A stretch of DNA of 64,000 nucleotides from Marinobacterium mangrovicola (GCF_004339595.1 NZ_SMFU01000007.1:372001-436000); one strand, 5' to 3'; shown: positions 8,657-17,631, numbered from the stretch's first letter. Notes: a model not told the origin generated them from the letters alone. Made by a program: numbers and translations.

Positions 8657-10315
8657 ATGTACATTTATAACGAAGTCGATCAGAAGATCGTCGACGAGCG
8701 GGTTGAGCAGTTCCGCGATCAGACCCGGCGTTTCCTGGCGGGTGAGCTGTCGGACGATGAATTCCTCGCCGTACGCCTGATGAATGGTCTGTACATCCAG
8801 CGCCATGCGCCGATGCTCCGTGTGGCCATTCCTTACGGCCTGATCTCTTCGCCGCAGCTGCGCAAACTGGGTCATATCGCCCGTAAATACGATAAGGGCT
8901 ACGGTCACTTCACCACCCGCACCAACATCCAGTTCAACTGGCCGAAGCTGGAAGAGGTGCCGGATATCCTGGCGGAGCTGGCGGAAGTGCAGATGCACGC
9001 CATTCAGACTTCCGGTAACTGTATCCGTAATACCACCACGGATCAGTTTGCTGGTGTCACTCCTGACGAGCTGGAAGATCCGCGCCCCTGGTGCGAGATC
9101 ATCCGTCAGTGGTCTACGCTGCATCCGGAATTCGCTTATCTGCCGCGTAAGTTCAAGATCGCCGTCACCGGCAGCCCGAAAGATCGTGCCGCTTCCCAGG
9201 TTCACGATATTGGCCTGCACCTGGTCAAGAACGATGCTGGCGAAGTGGGCTTCGAGGTTCTGGTCGGTGGCGGTCTGGGGCGTACCCCGGTCATCGGCAA
9301 GCAGATCCGTCCGTTCATCGAGAAGAAAGACCTGCTCTCCTATCTGGAAGCGATCCTGCGCGTCTACAACCTCAAAGGCCGTCGCGACAACAAGTACAAG
9401 GCACGTATCAAGATTCTCGTCGAAGCAATGGGTATCGATGCGTTCCGTGACGAAGTTGAAGCGGAGTGGGCCAACATCCGCTCCAGTGAGCTAGTTCTGA
9501 CCGACGCCGAGATCGAGCGTGTTAAAGGCTTCTTCCAGCCATTTGAATACGACGCCGATGCGGCTAACGATACCAGTCTGCAGCAGAAGCTGGATAGCGA
9601 TGAAGCGTTCCGCGTCTGGTACGAGCGCAACACCCACAACCACAAGGTGCCGGGTTACACCGCCGTTGTTGTCTCTCTGAAGCCGCAGCTGGAGCCGGCC
9701 GGTGATATCACCGACCTGCAGCTGGAAGTGGTAGCCGATCTGGCGGAGCAGTATTCCTTCGGTCAGGCGCGCTCTACCCACGAGCAGAACCTGGTACTGG
9801 CCGATGTGAAAAACGCTGACCTGTATGCCGTCTGGCAGAAGCTCGCCGAGCACAACATGGCGCGTCCGAACATCAATACCCTGACCGACATGATCGTTTG
9901 CCCGGGCTTTGACTTCTGTGGCCTGGCCAATGCCAAGACGCTGAACATCGCCGAGCAGATCAACCGGGCGTTCGATGATCTGGACTACCTCTACGATCTG
10001 GGTGAGATCCGTCTGAACATGTCTGGTTGCATCAACGCCTGTGGTCATCATCACATCGGCGCCATCGGTATTCTGGGTGTCGATAAGAAGGGCGAAGATT
10101 GGTATCAGATCACCATCGGTGGCTCTGATCGTGAAGACGCTTCCCTGGGTAAGGTCCTGGGTAAAGCGGTCGCTGCCGACGATGTGGCTGAGACCCTGAA
10201 GAAGCTGCTGGAAACCTATGTTGAAGTGCGCACCGAAGAAGAGCGCTTTGTTGATACCGTACGCCGCGTGGGCGTTGCCCCGTTCAAGGAGAAAGTCTAT
10301 GCCGCTGCTCATTGA
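8657..10315 (+). CDS. cysI: Assimilatory sulfite reductase, siroheme/4Fe-4S hemoprotein subunit
   Basis: Six-electron reduction of sulfite to sulfide. The 552-residue protein has the nitrite/sulfite reductase duplicated fold; the SGNCIRNTT block is seen near residue 118. The siroheme/4Fe-4S cysteines are CPGFDFC (Cys415, Cys421) and CINAC (Cys458, Cys462) in the expected C-X5-C...C-X3-C spacing. No CysJ flavoprotein is nearby, so this is the Pseudomonas-type enzyme that takes electrons from another donor, possibly ferredoxin. ATG 8657 begins MYIYNEVDQ, usual for this subfamily. It overlaps the next gene (DUF934) by 17 bases, a conserved pairing. Confidence 0.96.
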   Translation: MYIYNEVDQKIVDERVEQFRDQTRRFLAGELSDDEFLAVRLMNGLYIQRHAPMLRVAIPYGLISSPQLRKLGHIARKYDKGYGHFTTRTNIQFNWPKLEEVPDILAELAEVQMHAIQTSGNCIRNTTTDQFAGVTPDELEDPRPWCEIIRQWSTLHPEFAYLPRKFKIAVTGSPKDRAASQVHDIGLHLVKNDAGEVGFEVLVGGGLGRTPVIGKQIRPFIEKKDLLSYLEAILRVYNLKGRRDNKYKARIKILVEAMGIDAFRDEVEAEWANIRSSELVLTDAEIERVKGFFQPFEYDADAANDTSLQQKLDSDEAFRVWYERNTHNHKVPGYTAVVVSLKPQLEPAGDITDLQLEVVADLAEQYSFGQARSTHEQNLVLADVKNADLYAVWQKLAEHNMARPNINTLTDMIVCPGFDFCGLANAKTLNIAEQINRAFDDLDYLYDLGEIRLNMSGCINACGHHHIGAIGILGVDKKGEDWYQITIGGSDREDASLGKVLGKAVAADDVAETLKKLLETYVEVRTEEERFVDTVRRVGVAPFKEKVYAAAH

Positions 10316-10781
10316 TCGCAAACCTGTTACCGACGACCGCTGGCAGCTGGTTGAAGATGCTGAGAGCCTGCCTGCGAGCGGTGATCTGCTGGTGCCGCTG
10401 GCGCTCTACCTTGAACACAAGGATGCGCTGACTGCTCAGTCGGGTGATATCGCCGTTCGTGTTAACGGCGATGATGATCTGACCCCGGTGCTTGAATCGC
10501 TGGACAGCTTCCCAATGATCGCCGTGGAGTTCCCGGCGTTCCGCGATGGTCGTGGTTTCTCCCTGGCGCGTATTCTGCGTCGCGCCGGATTCAACGGCGA
10601 GCTGCGTGCAGTCGGCAACCCGGCCCGTGATCAGCTTGGTTACATGGAGCGCTGCGGTTTCAACGCCTATGAATTCAGTGAAGAGGTCTACTCCGACGAC
10701 TTCCTGAAAGCGTTTGAAGAGATCAGCGTCCACTACCAGGGCAGCGCTGATGATCCGCGTCCGATCTACCTTCAGAGTTAA
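10299..10781 (+). CDS. DUF934 protein, sulfite reductase-associated
   Basis: A 160-residue soluble protein of the DUF934 family, almost always encoded right after this type of cysI. The start ATG 10299 (MPLLIDRKPV) lies inside the last codons of cysI, giving a 17-base overlap and likely translational coupling. The conserved core PAFRDGRGFSLARILRR (about 84-100) and the GELRAVGNPARDQLGYMERCGF block are present. Its biochemical role is not established; the context suggests an accessory or electron-donor partner of sulfite reductase. Confidence 0.9.
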   Translation: MPLLIDRKPVTDDRWQLVEDAESLPASGDLLVPLALYLEHKDALTAQSGDIAVRVNGDDDLTPVLESLDSFPMIAVEFPAFRDGRGFSLARILRRAGFNGELRAVGNPARDQLGYMERCGFNAYEFSEEVYSDDFLKAFEEISVHYQGSADDPRPIYLQS

Positions 10782-10825
10782 GTTGAAGGGCAGGGTTTAA
10801 CGGAAAAGAATTGAGGGAAACAAAG

Positions 10826-11449
10826 ATGAGTATCGATCTGACGGCAGCGAACGCTGCGCTGGAAGGTAAAACGCCTCAGGAAATCGTGGAGTGGGCGCTG
10901 GGCCAGTCTGAAAACCCGCTGGTCACCACCAACTTCCGTCCTTATGAAGCGGTGATCCTGCACATGGTTACCCGCATCAAACCGGATATCAAAGTGCTTT
11001 GGGTTGATTCGGGCTACAACACCTCGGCCACCTATCGTTTTGCGGAAAAGGTGATCAAGGATCTGAACCTGAATATCGTCACATACATTCCGGAGATGAC
11101 TGCAGCGCGTCGTAACGTGCTGATGAAGGGCATTCCTGATGTGGATGATCCGCAGCACGAGGAGTTTACCCGTCAGGTTAAGCTGGAGCCGTTCCAGCGC
11201 GCCCTGGCTGAACTCAAGCCGGACCTCTGGTTTAACGCGATTCGTAAGGATCAGACCGAGTTTCGTCAGTCTCTGGATGTAGTGACGGCGAGCAAGGATG
11301 GCGTGCTGAAAGTTGCGCCTCTATTCAACTGGAGTGAAGCGCAGATGGATGCTTACCTGGAAGAGCACGATCTGCCTAACGAAAACGATTACTTCGATCC
11401 GACCAAAGCGCTGGAAACCCGTGAGTGCGGGCTGCACACCCAGCTGTAA
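10826..11449 (+). CDS. cysH: Phosphoadenylyl-sulfate (PAPS) reductase
   Basis: Thioredoxin-dependent reductase giving sulfite from PAPS. The protein has 207 residues, with the substrate loop VDSGYNTSATYRFAE, the block RKDQTEFRQSL, and a C-terminal catalytic motif ECGLH. The Cys-Cys pairs that hold the 4Fe-4S cluster of APS reductases are absent (ECGLH holds the only cysteine), so by family rules the substrate should be PAPS. ATG 10826 is preceded by GAGGGA; the frame extends to a TTG at 10811 that is less likely. It ends the sulfite-reduction run and is followed by a strong terminator. Confidence 0.92.
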   Translation: MSIDLTAANAALEGKTPQEIVEWALGQSENPLVTTNFRPYEAVILHMVTRIKPDIKVLWVDSGYNTSATYRFAEKVIKDLNLNIVTYIPEMTAARRNVLMKGIPDVDDPQHEEFTRQVKLEPFQRALAELKPDLWFNAIRKDQTEFRQSLDVVTASKDGVLKVAPLFNWSEAQMDAYLEEHDLPNENDYFDPTKALETRECGLHTQL

Positions 11450-11470
11450 GCGGTTTTAAATGAAGTCAGA

Positions 11471-11503
11471 AAAGCCGGGCACCGCAGTTGCCCGGCTTTT
11501 TTT
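11471..11503 (+). terminator. Rho-independent terminator after cysH
   Basis: Perfect 10-base stem AAAGCCGGGC (11471-11480) / GCCCGGCTTT (11490-11499), 9-base loop, and a T-run to 11503. It lies 21 bases after the cysH stop and closes the permease-cysI-DUF934-cysH transcript. Confidence 0.92.
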
Positions 11504-11593
11504 ATCATTCGGGGCAGGAAATGCCGCGTTGCTGGGTTAGAATCCGGGCAACGTTCGAGCTCGCCCTCGATCTCAATTCAAGGAGTGATGTAG

Positions 11594-13711
11594 ATGAAAA
11601 AACTGACCATCCCGGTGCTACTGTTTTTTGCCGTTGTGGCGGCAGGCAGCTGGCTCTGGCAATCCGGAGCCGCCGACAAGAGCCTTGAGGCCTATGTGCC
11701 GGCCGATACGGTAGTCTATTTCGGTGGTACCCCGGATGAGCAGGTTACCGAGCGGATGCTGGATTACCCGATCAGTGCCATTGATCCGGTTCAGCTTGAA
11801 CAGCTGCTCGAGGAGATCGGCGAGACGCCGGAAACCTCGGTGCCTGGTGAAAATGTGCTGCGCGCGCTGTTGTTGGATTTCGCGGCCCAATCTTCCAGCT
11901 ATCGACAGCTGTTTGCCCATTACGGTATCGATCTGGCGGGCGACTCGGCTTTTTATACGCACGGCGTTTTCCCGGTACTGCGGATGCACCTTGCAGATCA
12001 GGCGGCATTTGATGGTGTCTGGGCGGGTATCAGCAGCGAGTCAGGGGTAGAGCCTGCCACTGAAGTGCGTGGTGATGTCAGCCTGAAACGCTGGCGCCTG
12101 ACGCCGGCCGATAGTGCTGATTACGTCGATCTGGTCGTGGCGCAGCAGGAATCGCTGGCGACCATTACTTTCTTTTCCTCCCTGGATTCTGAAGGTGCGG
12201 AGGCTGAGCGCCTTGGTCTTCAGGCCCCTGAGCAGTCGCTGGCAAGCAGCGGTGAAGTGGCCCAGCTGAACAAGGATCAGGGATTCTCCGGAAGCTTTAG
12301 TGGTTTTGTTCATCTTAAGCGTCTTGCCGAGGGTTTGCTTCAGGTGGGTGACAGTCGTCTGTCCCGGGACCTGGCTGCGCTGAGTCAGCGTGCCGATAGG
12401 CCTAATCCGCTGACTGCGGATCTTGAGCCGGTCTGTCGCAATGAGATCGTCGGTCTGGTCGATTCGGTACCGCGTCTGGTGTTTGGTTACCAGTCTGTCA
12501 GTGCCGAGGGTGACAGTGTCGATATCAGCATGCGCTCACTGCTCGAAATGAAGTCAGAGGCGGTTACCGGGATCCTCACGTCGTTACGCGGTCATCTGCC
12601 GAGTCATGTGAATGGCGATCAGATGGCGGGGCTGGCAACGGGTATAGATATGGATGCTCTGGTGCCGGCTCTGACCAAACTCTGGTCTCTGGCGGGCGAG
12701 GCGACTTATCAGTGCCCGCAGCTGCAGCAGATGCAGCAGCAGATGGCGTCGACTAATCCGGCCTTGCTGGGCGTAGTCACTGGGATGGCGCAGGGTATTA
12801 AGGGCGCAGGATTGTCGATCTACGACCTGTCCTTCTCCCAGGCTAGCGGTCTGCCGGAGTCGGTGGATTTCCTGTTCAGCATCGCAACGGCAAATCCGGA
12901 GCTGCTCATCTCCCTGTTTAATACCACTGCCGTACCTCAGTCCAGTGGCCGTCTGCCGAAGTTGCCGGTGGATGGTGCCATGACCGAAGTTGATCTCGGT
13001 TTCCTGTCGCCGGGGCTGACTGCACAGCTGGGCAAGCAGGGTCAGCATCTGGTGATCTATTCCGGGGATCAGGCTGCGGAGGCTGTGCAGGGTTTAGCGC
13101 AGGAAGGGCTGGAGCCGAATGGTCTGATGGCGATGAGCTTCGATTATCCGCGGATTGCGGATTGGATCGATACGCTGCCGGATTCGCTGTTGAGCCAGGC
13201 TTCTGGCGTTAATAGCGATGCCTGTATGGCGCATGCACGGATTCGTCAGGCGGTGCGCAGTCAGCCGATGCGTCTTCACTATCGCACCGATATTGAGCAG
13301 GGCGGACTGGTTGGTGATACCCAGATGCAGATGCTGCCGGCCACCGCTGCCGAGTTGACGGCCGATGATCTGGCCGGCCGATACGAAGTGCGAGATCTGA
13401 ACCAGAACTGCGGTCAGCCGCCGATGATTGGCGAAGAGTCGATCAATGCTGATGGTAGCGGCAGTTACACGGAGTTCGACCCCACCGGTCAGTGTCAAAC
13501 CCTGACCTATGCCTACAGCTGGGAAAAAGTGGGTGGTCAGCTGCGTTTCGACATCGCTGACGGGCAGTTCCGTGATAGCTGTGATGAGGATTGGGTTGAG
13601 CTGGAGCCTCATGCAGCGCGCTGTGATCTGCTGCCGGCAGAGGGTGGATTTGATTGCATCTACACTGATGAAGAAGGCGAAGGGCTTTATCGCTACTCCC
13701 GTCTGCCCTGA
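11594..13711 (+). CDS. Large exported protein of unknown function
   Basis: No family was recognised with confidence. The 705-residue protein begins with a Lys-Lys start and a hydrophobic segment (about 4-22), a signal peptide or membrane anchor, so the rest is predicted periplasmic. An N-terminal AYVPADTVVYFGG block recalls the opening of DUF3352-type proteins, which also start with 'P-x-D-x-x-x-Y'. The C-terminal 130 residues form a separate Cys-containing module (Cys at NQNCGQPP, GQCQTL, DSCDEDW, ARCDLL, FDCIY) that may make disulfides. ATG 11594 is preceded by AAGGAG; a two-codon ATG-TAG lies just in front. It sits alone between the cysH terminator and cysG. Confidence 0.75.
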   Translation: MKKLTIPVLLFFAVVAAGSWLWQSGAADKSLEAYVPADTVVYFGGTPDEQVTERMLDYPISAIDPVQLEQLLEEIGETPETSVPGENVLRALLLDFAAQSSSYRQLFAHYGIDLAGDSAFYTHGVFPVLRMHLADQAAFDGVWAGISSESGVEPATEVRGDVSLKRWRLTPADSADYVDLVVAQQESLATITFFSSLDSEGAEAERLGLQAPEQSLASSGEVAQLNKDQGFSGSFSGFVHLKRLAEGLLQVGDSRLSRDLAALSQRADRPNPLTADLEPVCRNEIVGLVDSVPRLVFGYQSVSAEGDSVDISMRSLLEMKSEAVTGILTSLRGHLPSHVNGDQMAGLATGIDMDALVPALTKLWSLAGEATYQCPQLQQMQQQMASTNPALLGVVTGMAQGIKGAGLSIYDLSFSQASGLPESVDFLFSIATANPELLISLFNTTAVPQSSGRLPKLPVDGAMTEVDLGFLSPGLTAQLGKQGQHLVIYSGDQAAEAVQGLAQEGLEPNGLMAMSFDYPRIADWIDTLPDSLLSQASGVNSDACMAHARIRQAVRSQPMRLHYRTDIEQGGLVGDTQMQMLPATAAELTADDLAGRYEVRDLNQNCGQPPMIGEESINADGSGSYTEFDPTGQCQTLTYAYSWEKVGGQLRFDIADGQFRDSCDEDWVELEPHAARCDLLPAEGGFDCIYTDEEGEGLYRYSRLP

Positions 13712-13841
13712 TCAGGGAGGCTGTGAACAGCTTCATAGCTTGCTGTGGCGGCAGGAGTGGTCTGGAGTTCCGGGTCCGCACATGGATTTGGGCTCCAGTC
13801 GTCCATCGGTTTCAGGGACCCATTAGTTTCAGGAGAAAGAG

Positions 13842-15248
13842 TTGGATTACCTGCCGCTATTTTTTGATTTGAAAAAACGTCGCGCACTGCTGATTGGTGG
13901 TGGTGATGTGGCGTTGCGTAAAGCGCGCCTGCTGGTGCGTGCTGGTGCCCAGGTTAGCGTGGTCTCTCATGAGGTGCATGAAGAACTCCGTGAGCTTGTG
14001 GAGTTGCACGCAGGGCAAGTGATTATCGGCGAATATCATCCCGCGCTGCTGGATGATGTGGCGCTGGTGATTGCGGCCACCGATGATCAGGTGCTTAACG
14101 AGCGTGTGCATTATGATGCGGTGGAGCGCTCGCTGCCGGTCAACGTAGTAGATAATCCGCTGCTATGCACCTTCGTTTTTCCGGCGATCGTTGATCGTTC
14201 CCCGATTGTTATCGGTATCAGCTCCGGTGGTCAGTCCCCGGTGCTGGCGCGGATGCTGAGAGCCAAGCTGGAAACGCTGATTCCCGGCAGCTACAGCCGT
14301 CTGGGGCAATTGGTAGGCGGTTTCCGTGACCGGGTTAAAGCCCGTTTTAACAACGTTAATGATCGCCGCAAGTTCTGGGAGAAGATCCTGCAGGGCGAGG
14401 TCGCTGAGCGGGTGTTTGCCGGTCGCGAAGATGAAGCCGCGCAGATGCTTGAAAAGGAACTGGTCAGCGATCAGGGTGAAGCCGGCGTTGGCGAGGTTTA
14501 TCTGGTGGGTGCCGGTCCCGGCGACCCTGAGCTGCTGACATTCAAGGCGCTTCGCCTGATGCAGCAGGCCGACGTGGTGCTTTACGATCGACTGGTGTCC
14601 CCTGAGGTGCTGGATCTATGCCGTCGTGATGCTGATCTGATCTACGTGGGTAAGGCTCGTGACAACCATAGTGTGCCGCAGCAGGGGATCAATGCGCTGC
14701 TGGTGGAGCATGCTCGCAATGGGCGTCGTGTGGTGCGTCTGAAAGGGGGTGATCCGTTCATTTTCGGCCGTGGTGGTGAAGAGATTGAAGAGCTCAAGGC
14801 GCATGGCATTCCGTTTCAGGTGGTGCCTGGTATTACCGCCGCCAGCGCCTGTTCCACCTATGCCGGTATACCGCTGACCCATCGCGATTACGCCCAGTCG
14901 GTGAAGTTTGTCACCGGTCAGTTGAAAAATCGGACCTCTGACCTGAAGTTCGATGAGCTGGTTCATCCCAATCAGACCATCGTTTTTTACATGGGTCTAC
15001 ATACACTGGAGAAGCTGTGCCAGGGTCTGATGGATCATGGTAAGCCGGGTGATACGCCGGTAGCTATCGTGTCCCAGGGGACCTCCCCGGATCAGCGCGT
15101 ACTGACCGGTCGCCTGGATGATATTGTCGAGCGTCAGCGGGAAGCGCAGCTGCCCGCGCCGGCGATTGTGATCCTTGGTGAGGTTGTGGAGTTGCAGTCA
15201 AAGCTGGCCTGGTTTGGTCAGACCGAAGGGGCTCAGGCCGACGCCTGA
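13842..15248 (+). CDS. cysG: Siroheme synthase, trifunctional (CysG), TTG start
   Basis: Makes siroheme, the cofactor of CysI, from uroporphyrinogen III: two SAM-dependent methylations (C-terminal CobA-type domain), then NAD-dependent oxidation and iron insertion (N-terminal Met8-type domain). The Rossmann motif [10 protein letters not shown] is near residue 19, and the methyltransferase begins at about 216 with [32 protein letters not shown] is also present. The 468-residue length matches E. coli CysG. Translation must start at TTG 13842: it sits 5 bases after AGGAGA and gives [10 protein letters not shown], matching the family N terminus, with no ATG that would. Functionally linked to cysI upstream. 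Confidence 0.96.
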   Translation: MDYLPLFFDLKKRRALLIGGGDVALRKARLLVRAGAQVSVVSHEVHEELRELVELHAGQVIIGEYHPALLDDVALVIAATDDQVLNERVHYDAVERSLPVNVVDNPLLCTFVFPAIVDRSPIVIGISSGGQSPVLARMLRAKLETLIPGSYSRLGQLVGGFRDRVKARFNNVNDRRKFWEKILQGEVAERVFAGREDEAAQMLEKELVSDQGEAGVGEVYLVGAGPGDPELLTFKALRLMQQADVVLYDRLVSPEVLDLCRRDADLIYVGKARDNHSVPQQGINALLVEHARNGRRVVRLKGGDPFIFGRGGEEIEELKAHGIPFQVVPGITAASACSTYAGIPLTHRDYAQSVKFVTGQLKNRTSDLKFDELVHPNQTIVFYMGLHTLEKLCQGLMDHGKPGDTPVAIVSQGTSPDQRVLTGRLDDIVERQREAQLPAPAIVILGEVVELQSKLAWFGQTEGAQADA

Positions 15249-15369
15249 GCTGTTTCCGCTTTTGCCGCAACAGGGCGAGGCTTAATACCGAGACGCCCTC
15301 GTCGCGATTATCCCTTATTGCTTAACAGGATCACCGTGACAGGCTGTCTGTTACGGCGTATCTGTTTAG

Positions 15370-15398
15370 CACCGCCTGCGATGCGGGCGGTGGCCTTT
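15370..15398 (+). terminator. Possible terminator between convergent cysG and nhaD
   Basis: Stem CACCGCC (15370-15376) / GGCGGTG (15386-15392) with a 9-base loop, followed by GCCTTTT on the plus strand. The T-run is short. It stands 121 bases after cysG and 22 bases beyond the nhaD stop. Confidence 0.5.
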
Positions 15399-15425
15399 TC
15401 AATGCAGCATGTATCAATGCAGCAT
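15399..15425. repeat. Tandem duplication across the nhaD stop codon
   Basis: The 12-mer TCAATGCAGCAT occurs at 15399-15410 and 15414-15425, offset by 15 bases. The right copy encodes the last codons Met-Leu-His-stop of nhaD; the left copy repeats them just after the stop. It is a recent-looking small duplication without evident function. Confidence 0.7.
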
Positions 15426-16655
15426 ATTGCCGACGAGATAGCTTCCCGAGAATCCCGCCGAATAGGCGATCAGCAGGAAGAATGAGTAGCGGGCGAAGCT
15501 GCCGAAGGTAACTGCTTCCACCTTGCTCATGGCAACGATACCTGCCGCCGAGCCGATTACCAGCAGTGAACCGCCCACGCCTACCGAATAGGTCAGTGTC
15601 AGCCATTGTGCCGGCGTCATCACGATATTCGCTTTCAGCATGGCTGCGGTCAGTGGCACGTTGTCGACCAGGGATGACAGCAGGCCCATGACAAAGTTGG
15701 CGGCCGTGGTCGGCATAACTTCATAGACCCCCACCAGGGAGTTCAATACGCCGATCTCCTTGAGCATGCCGACCAGCAGCAGAATCCCCAGGAAGAACAG
15801 CAGGGTGTCGTATTCGATCACGCGGATGTAGTCGAGCAGCCCCTCGCGCTCGTCATCCTTGTAGTAGAAACGGCCGATCAGGAACATGATCGACAGCCCG
15901 AACAGGAAGGTCAGTACCGGTGGAATACCGGCGATCACGTTAAGAATAATGGTGCCGATGATGGTCATCAGGAAGATCGCGGCGATCACCTTGCCGACCC
16001 GGTCGTCACGACGTTCGGTAGGGATGATCTCAACTTCACCCTTCAGTGGCCGTGCCAACAGTGCTGCCAGTAGCATGACACTGACCAGTGCTGGCAGTGA
16101 CAGGAACAGCAGGTCCTGAATCTCTACCTTGTCTGCCATGAAAATCATCAGGGTCGTGACGTCGCCGGTGATTAATGAGACGCCGCCAGAGTTGACTGCA
16201 AACACCACCATCACCGCAAATCTCAGCGTTTTTCGGGCTTCCATGCGTAGTGAAAGCACCAGTGCAATGGAGACCAGGGTAGCGGTGATGTTGTCTGACA
16301 GGGATGAGAAGACAAAGGCAAAGCCCGCTACCATGAACATCAGCTTTTTCTCGCCGACCTTGCGTGGCAGTACCTTGTAGATCAGTGCCTCAATCAGCCC
16401 CTGATGGTTAAGAAATGCAACGAAGGTCATGGCAGCCATCAAGAACAGCCAGAGGCTGGCGATTTCGAGAAGGTTTTCATCGAGCTTTTCGCGGATCAGG
16501 TCGGGAGACATCCCGCCCTCGGGAAAGAGGAAGATAAGCAGCCAGGAGAGGGTGCCGAAAAAGAGGGTGGTTTTAGCCTTGTTGACGTGAATAACGTCCT
16601 CGAGGACGATCGACAGGAAGGCGACGCCTGCGATCAGGAGTAGCAGAGAATGCAT
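15414..16655 (-). CDS. nhaD: Na+/H+ antiporter NhaD
   Basis: Membrane antiporter of the NhaD (IT superfamily) type exporting Na+ or Li+ in exchange for protons, common in marine and halophilic bacteria. The protein has 413 residues and about 12 helices. Conserved motifs are SSLSDNITATLVSIALVL (about 130), FAVNSGGVSLITGDVTTLM, and SSLVDNVPLTAA (about 330), whose Asp/Asn residues lie in the ion path. The ATG at 16655 is taken as the start, with GGGG about 9 bases before it; the frame extends six codons to a TTG at 16673. It is a single gene, convergent with cysG. Confidence 0.92.
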   Translation of the reverse strand: MHSLLLLIAGVAFLSIVLEDVIHVNKAKTTLFFGTLSWLLIFLFPEGGMSPDLIREKLDENLLEIASLWLFLMAAMTFVAFLNHQGLIEALIYKVLPRKVGEKKLMFMVAGFAFVFSSLSDNITATLVSIALVLSLRMEARKTLRFAVMVVFAVNSGGVSLITGDVTTLMIFMADKVEIQDLLFLSLPALVSVMLLAALLARPLKGEVEIIPTERRDDRVGKVIAAIFLMTIIGTIILNVIAGIPPVLTFLFGLSIMFLIGRFYYKDDEREGLLDYIRVIEYDTLLFFLGILLLVGMLKEIGVLNSLVGVYEVMPTTAANFVMGLLSSLVDNVPLTAAMLKANIVMTPAQWLTLTYSVGVGGSLLVIGSAAGIVAMSKVEAVTFGSFARYSFFLLIAYSAGFSGSYLVGNMLH

Positions 16656-17001
16656 GCAAGATGCCCCAATCAAAGTGAGTGTGCAGCATTTTTGCGGTCG
16701 ATCATGCGAGGCTACAGGGATGAGTTGATTTCGGGCTGGTCAGTGAGAAGCCCGGATTCGGTCCTTGCGCGTAGCAGAGGGTCAGTCAGTGGGACTGCAC
16801 AGGATTGGTGCCTATTCTACTCTCGGGACAGGTCTAGCTGAAGTCGAAGACTCTAGTGTTTTAGTACTAAGCTATTGGTTTTTGAGATAGCTGATGATCG
16901 ATGGGGTTTCATCCTCAGGGCATCGTCTCAGGTTTTCCGGTTGCAAAGAGGGTGTTGTCGATGTTGTCTATTGCGGAATGATATAGAACTGGCGAGCGTC
17001 G
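16656..17001. other. 346-base intergenic region between nhaD and GIY-YIG gene
   Basis: No convincing gene is present. It must contain the nhaD promoter (minus strand) and that of the rightward GIY-YIG gene. The only structure noticed is the perfect palindrome TTAGTACTAA near 16860. No Na+ or pH riboswitch fold was recognised by eye. Confidence 0.5.
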
Positions 17002-17313
17002 ATGGATACTGGCAAACTCACGGCCATGCAGCAATGGTATGTTTATATTTTGCGTTGTGCCGACAGTAGTTTTTATACCGGTGTGACCACTGATCCCAAG
17101 CGTCGATTACGTGAGCACAATGAGTGCAATCGCCTCGGTGCCCGCTATACCCGGGCGCGTCGTCCGGTGACCATGATCTGGTGCGAAACCCAGGCGGATA
17201 GGGCGGCAGCATTGCGGCGAGAATATGCGATCAAGCAGATGCGCCGGGCAGCGAAGCAGCGCCTTGTGGCGTCTGGAGGTATCGGACTTGCTGTCAGCGC
17301 CGAATCTGAATAA
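17002..17313 (+). CDS. GIY-YIG superfamily nuclease domain protein
   Basis: A small protein of the GIY-YIG/YhbQ type (UPF0213-like), 103 residues. The domain begins WYVYILRCADSSFYTGVTTD (about 12-31), with the family's Tyr pair (YVY/FYTG) and the Arg of RRLREHN; the GIY-YIG Glu may be Glu73 within the helix ALRREYAI. YhbQ-like proteins are single-domain and their cellular role is poorly defined, with DNA-damage processing suggested for some. The start is ATG 17002; a second ATG at 17026 (MQQWYVY) would fit the domain more tightly. Confidence 0.85.
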   Translation: MDTGKLTAMQQWYVYILRCADSSFYTGVTTDPKRRLREHNECNRLGARYTRARRPVTMIWCETQADRAAALRREYAIKQMRRAAKQRLVASGGIGLAVSAESE

Positions 17314-17483
17314 TTGGGTGTTACGATCTGAGGGTCGCAGGAGTCGTTCGGCTGTAGCGAATTGCGGACTTAAACTGGCTGTAGGCAGCGCTGAATTAAG
17401 CAGCTTTCCGAAATTGTCGGGCGCGTTGAAAATCTTTCAGGGAAATGACCGCTTGATGAACGGGCGGTTGGGGAGGGAGTGGC

Positions 17484-17617
17484 TATACTGCCTTTGTACC
17501 AACACACAACAGGTGTGGTGAGTAGCAGGCATCCATATCCTCCATGCTTTAGCATGGTCTTTAGCCGGAATCTTTCCGGCACGAAACGGGGGCATCTCGG
17601 CGGGATGCCCCCTTTTT
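17484..17617 (+). ncRNA. Candidate small structured RNA
   Basis: A -10-like TATACT (17484-17489) is followed by four successive hairpins. These are ACC-ACAC/GTGT-GGT (17498-17519, one bulged A), CCATGC/GCATGG with loop TTTA (17542-17557), GCCGGAA/TTCCGGC with loop TCT (17564-17580), and a strong terminator GGGGGCATC/GATGCCCCC plus T5 (17588-17617). No reading frame spans it and no plus-strand gene follows, since deaD runs the other way. A transcript of about 120 nt ending at 17617 is predicted. The promoter lacks a clear -35. It may otherwise be only the distant terminator of the GIY-YIG transcript. The rest of 17314-17483 shows nothing. Confidence 0.45.
17588..17617 (+). terminator. Rho-independent terminator (plus strand)
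   Basis: Perfect 9-base stem GGGGGCATC (17588-17596) / GATGCCCCC (17604-17612), 7-base loop and TTTTT. Oriented for plus-strand transcription; on the minus strand the same hairpin lies just beyond the deaD stop but lacks a long U-run. Confidence 0.85.
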
Positions 17618-17631
17618 ACGTCTAGCCTAAA

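Noticed and set aside
11588..11593. Two-codon ATG-TAG just before the 705-residue protein
   Set aside because: Too short to be a gene; it is probably a by-product of the ribosome site and start region.
16656..17001. Riboswitch for Na+ in front of nhaD
   Set aside because: No convincing conserved fold could be drawn by eye in this region; only a short 10-base palindrome is present.
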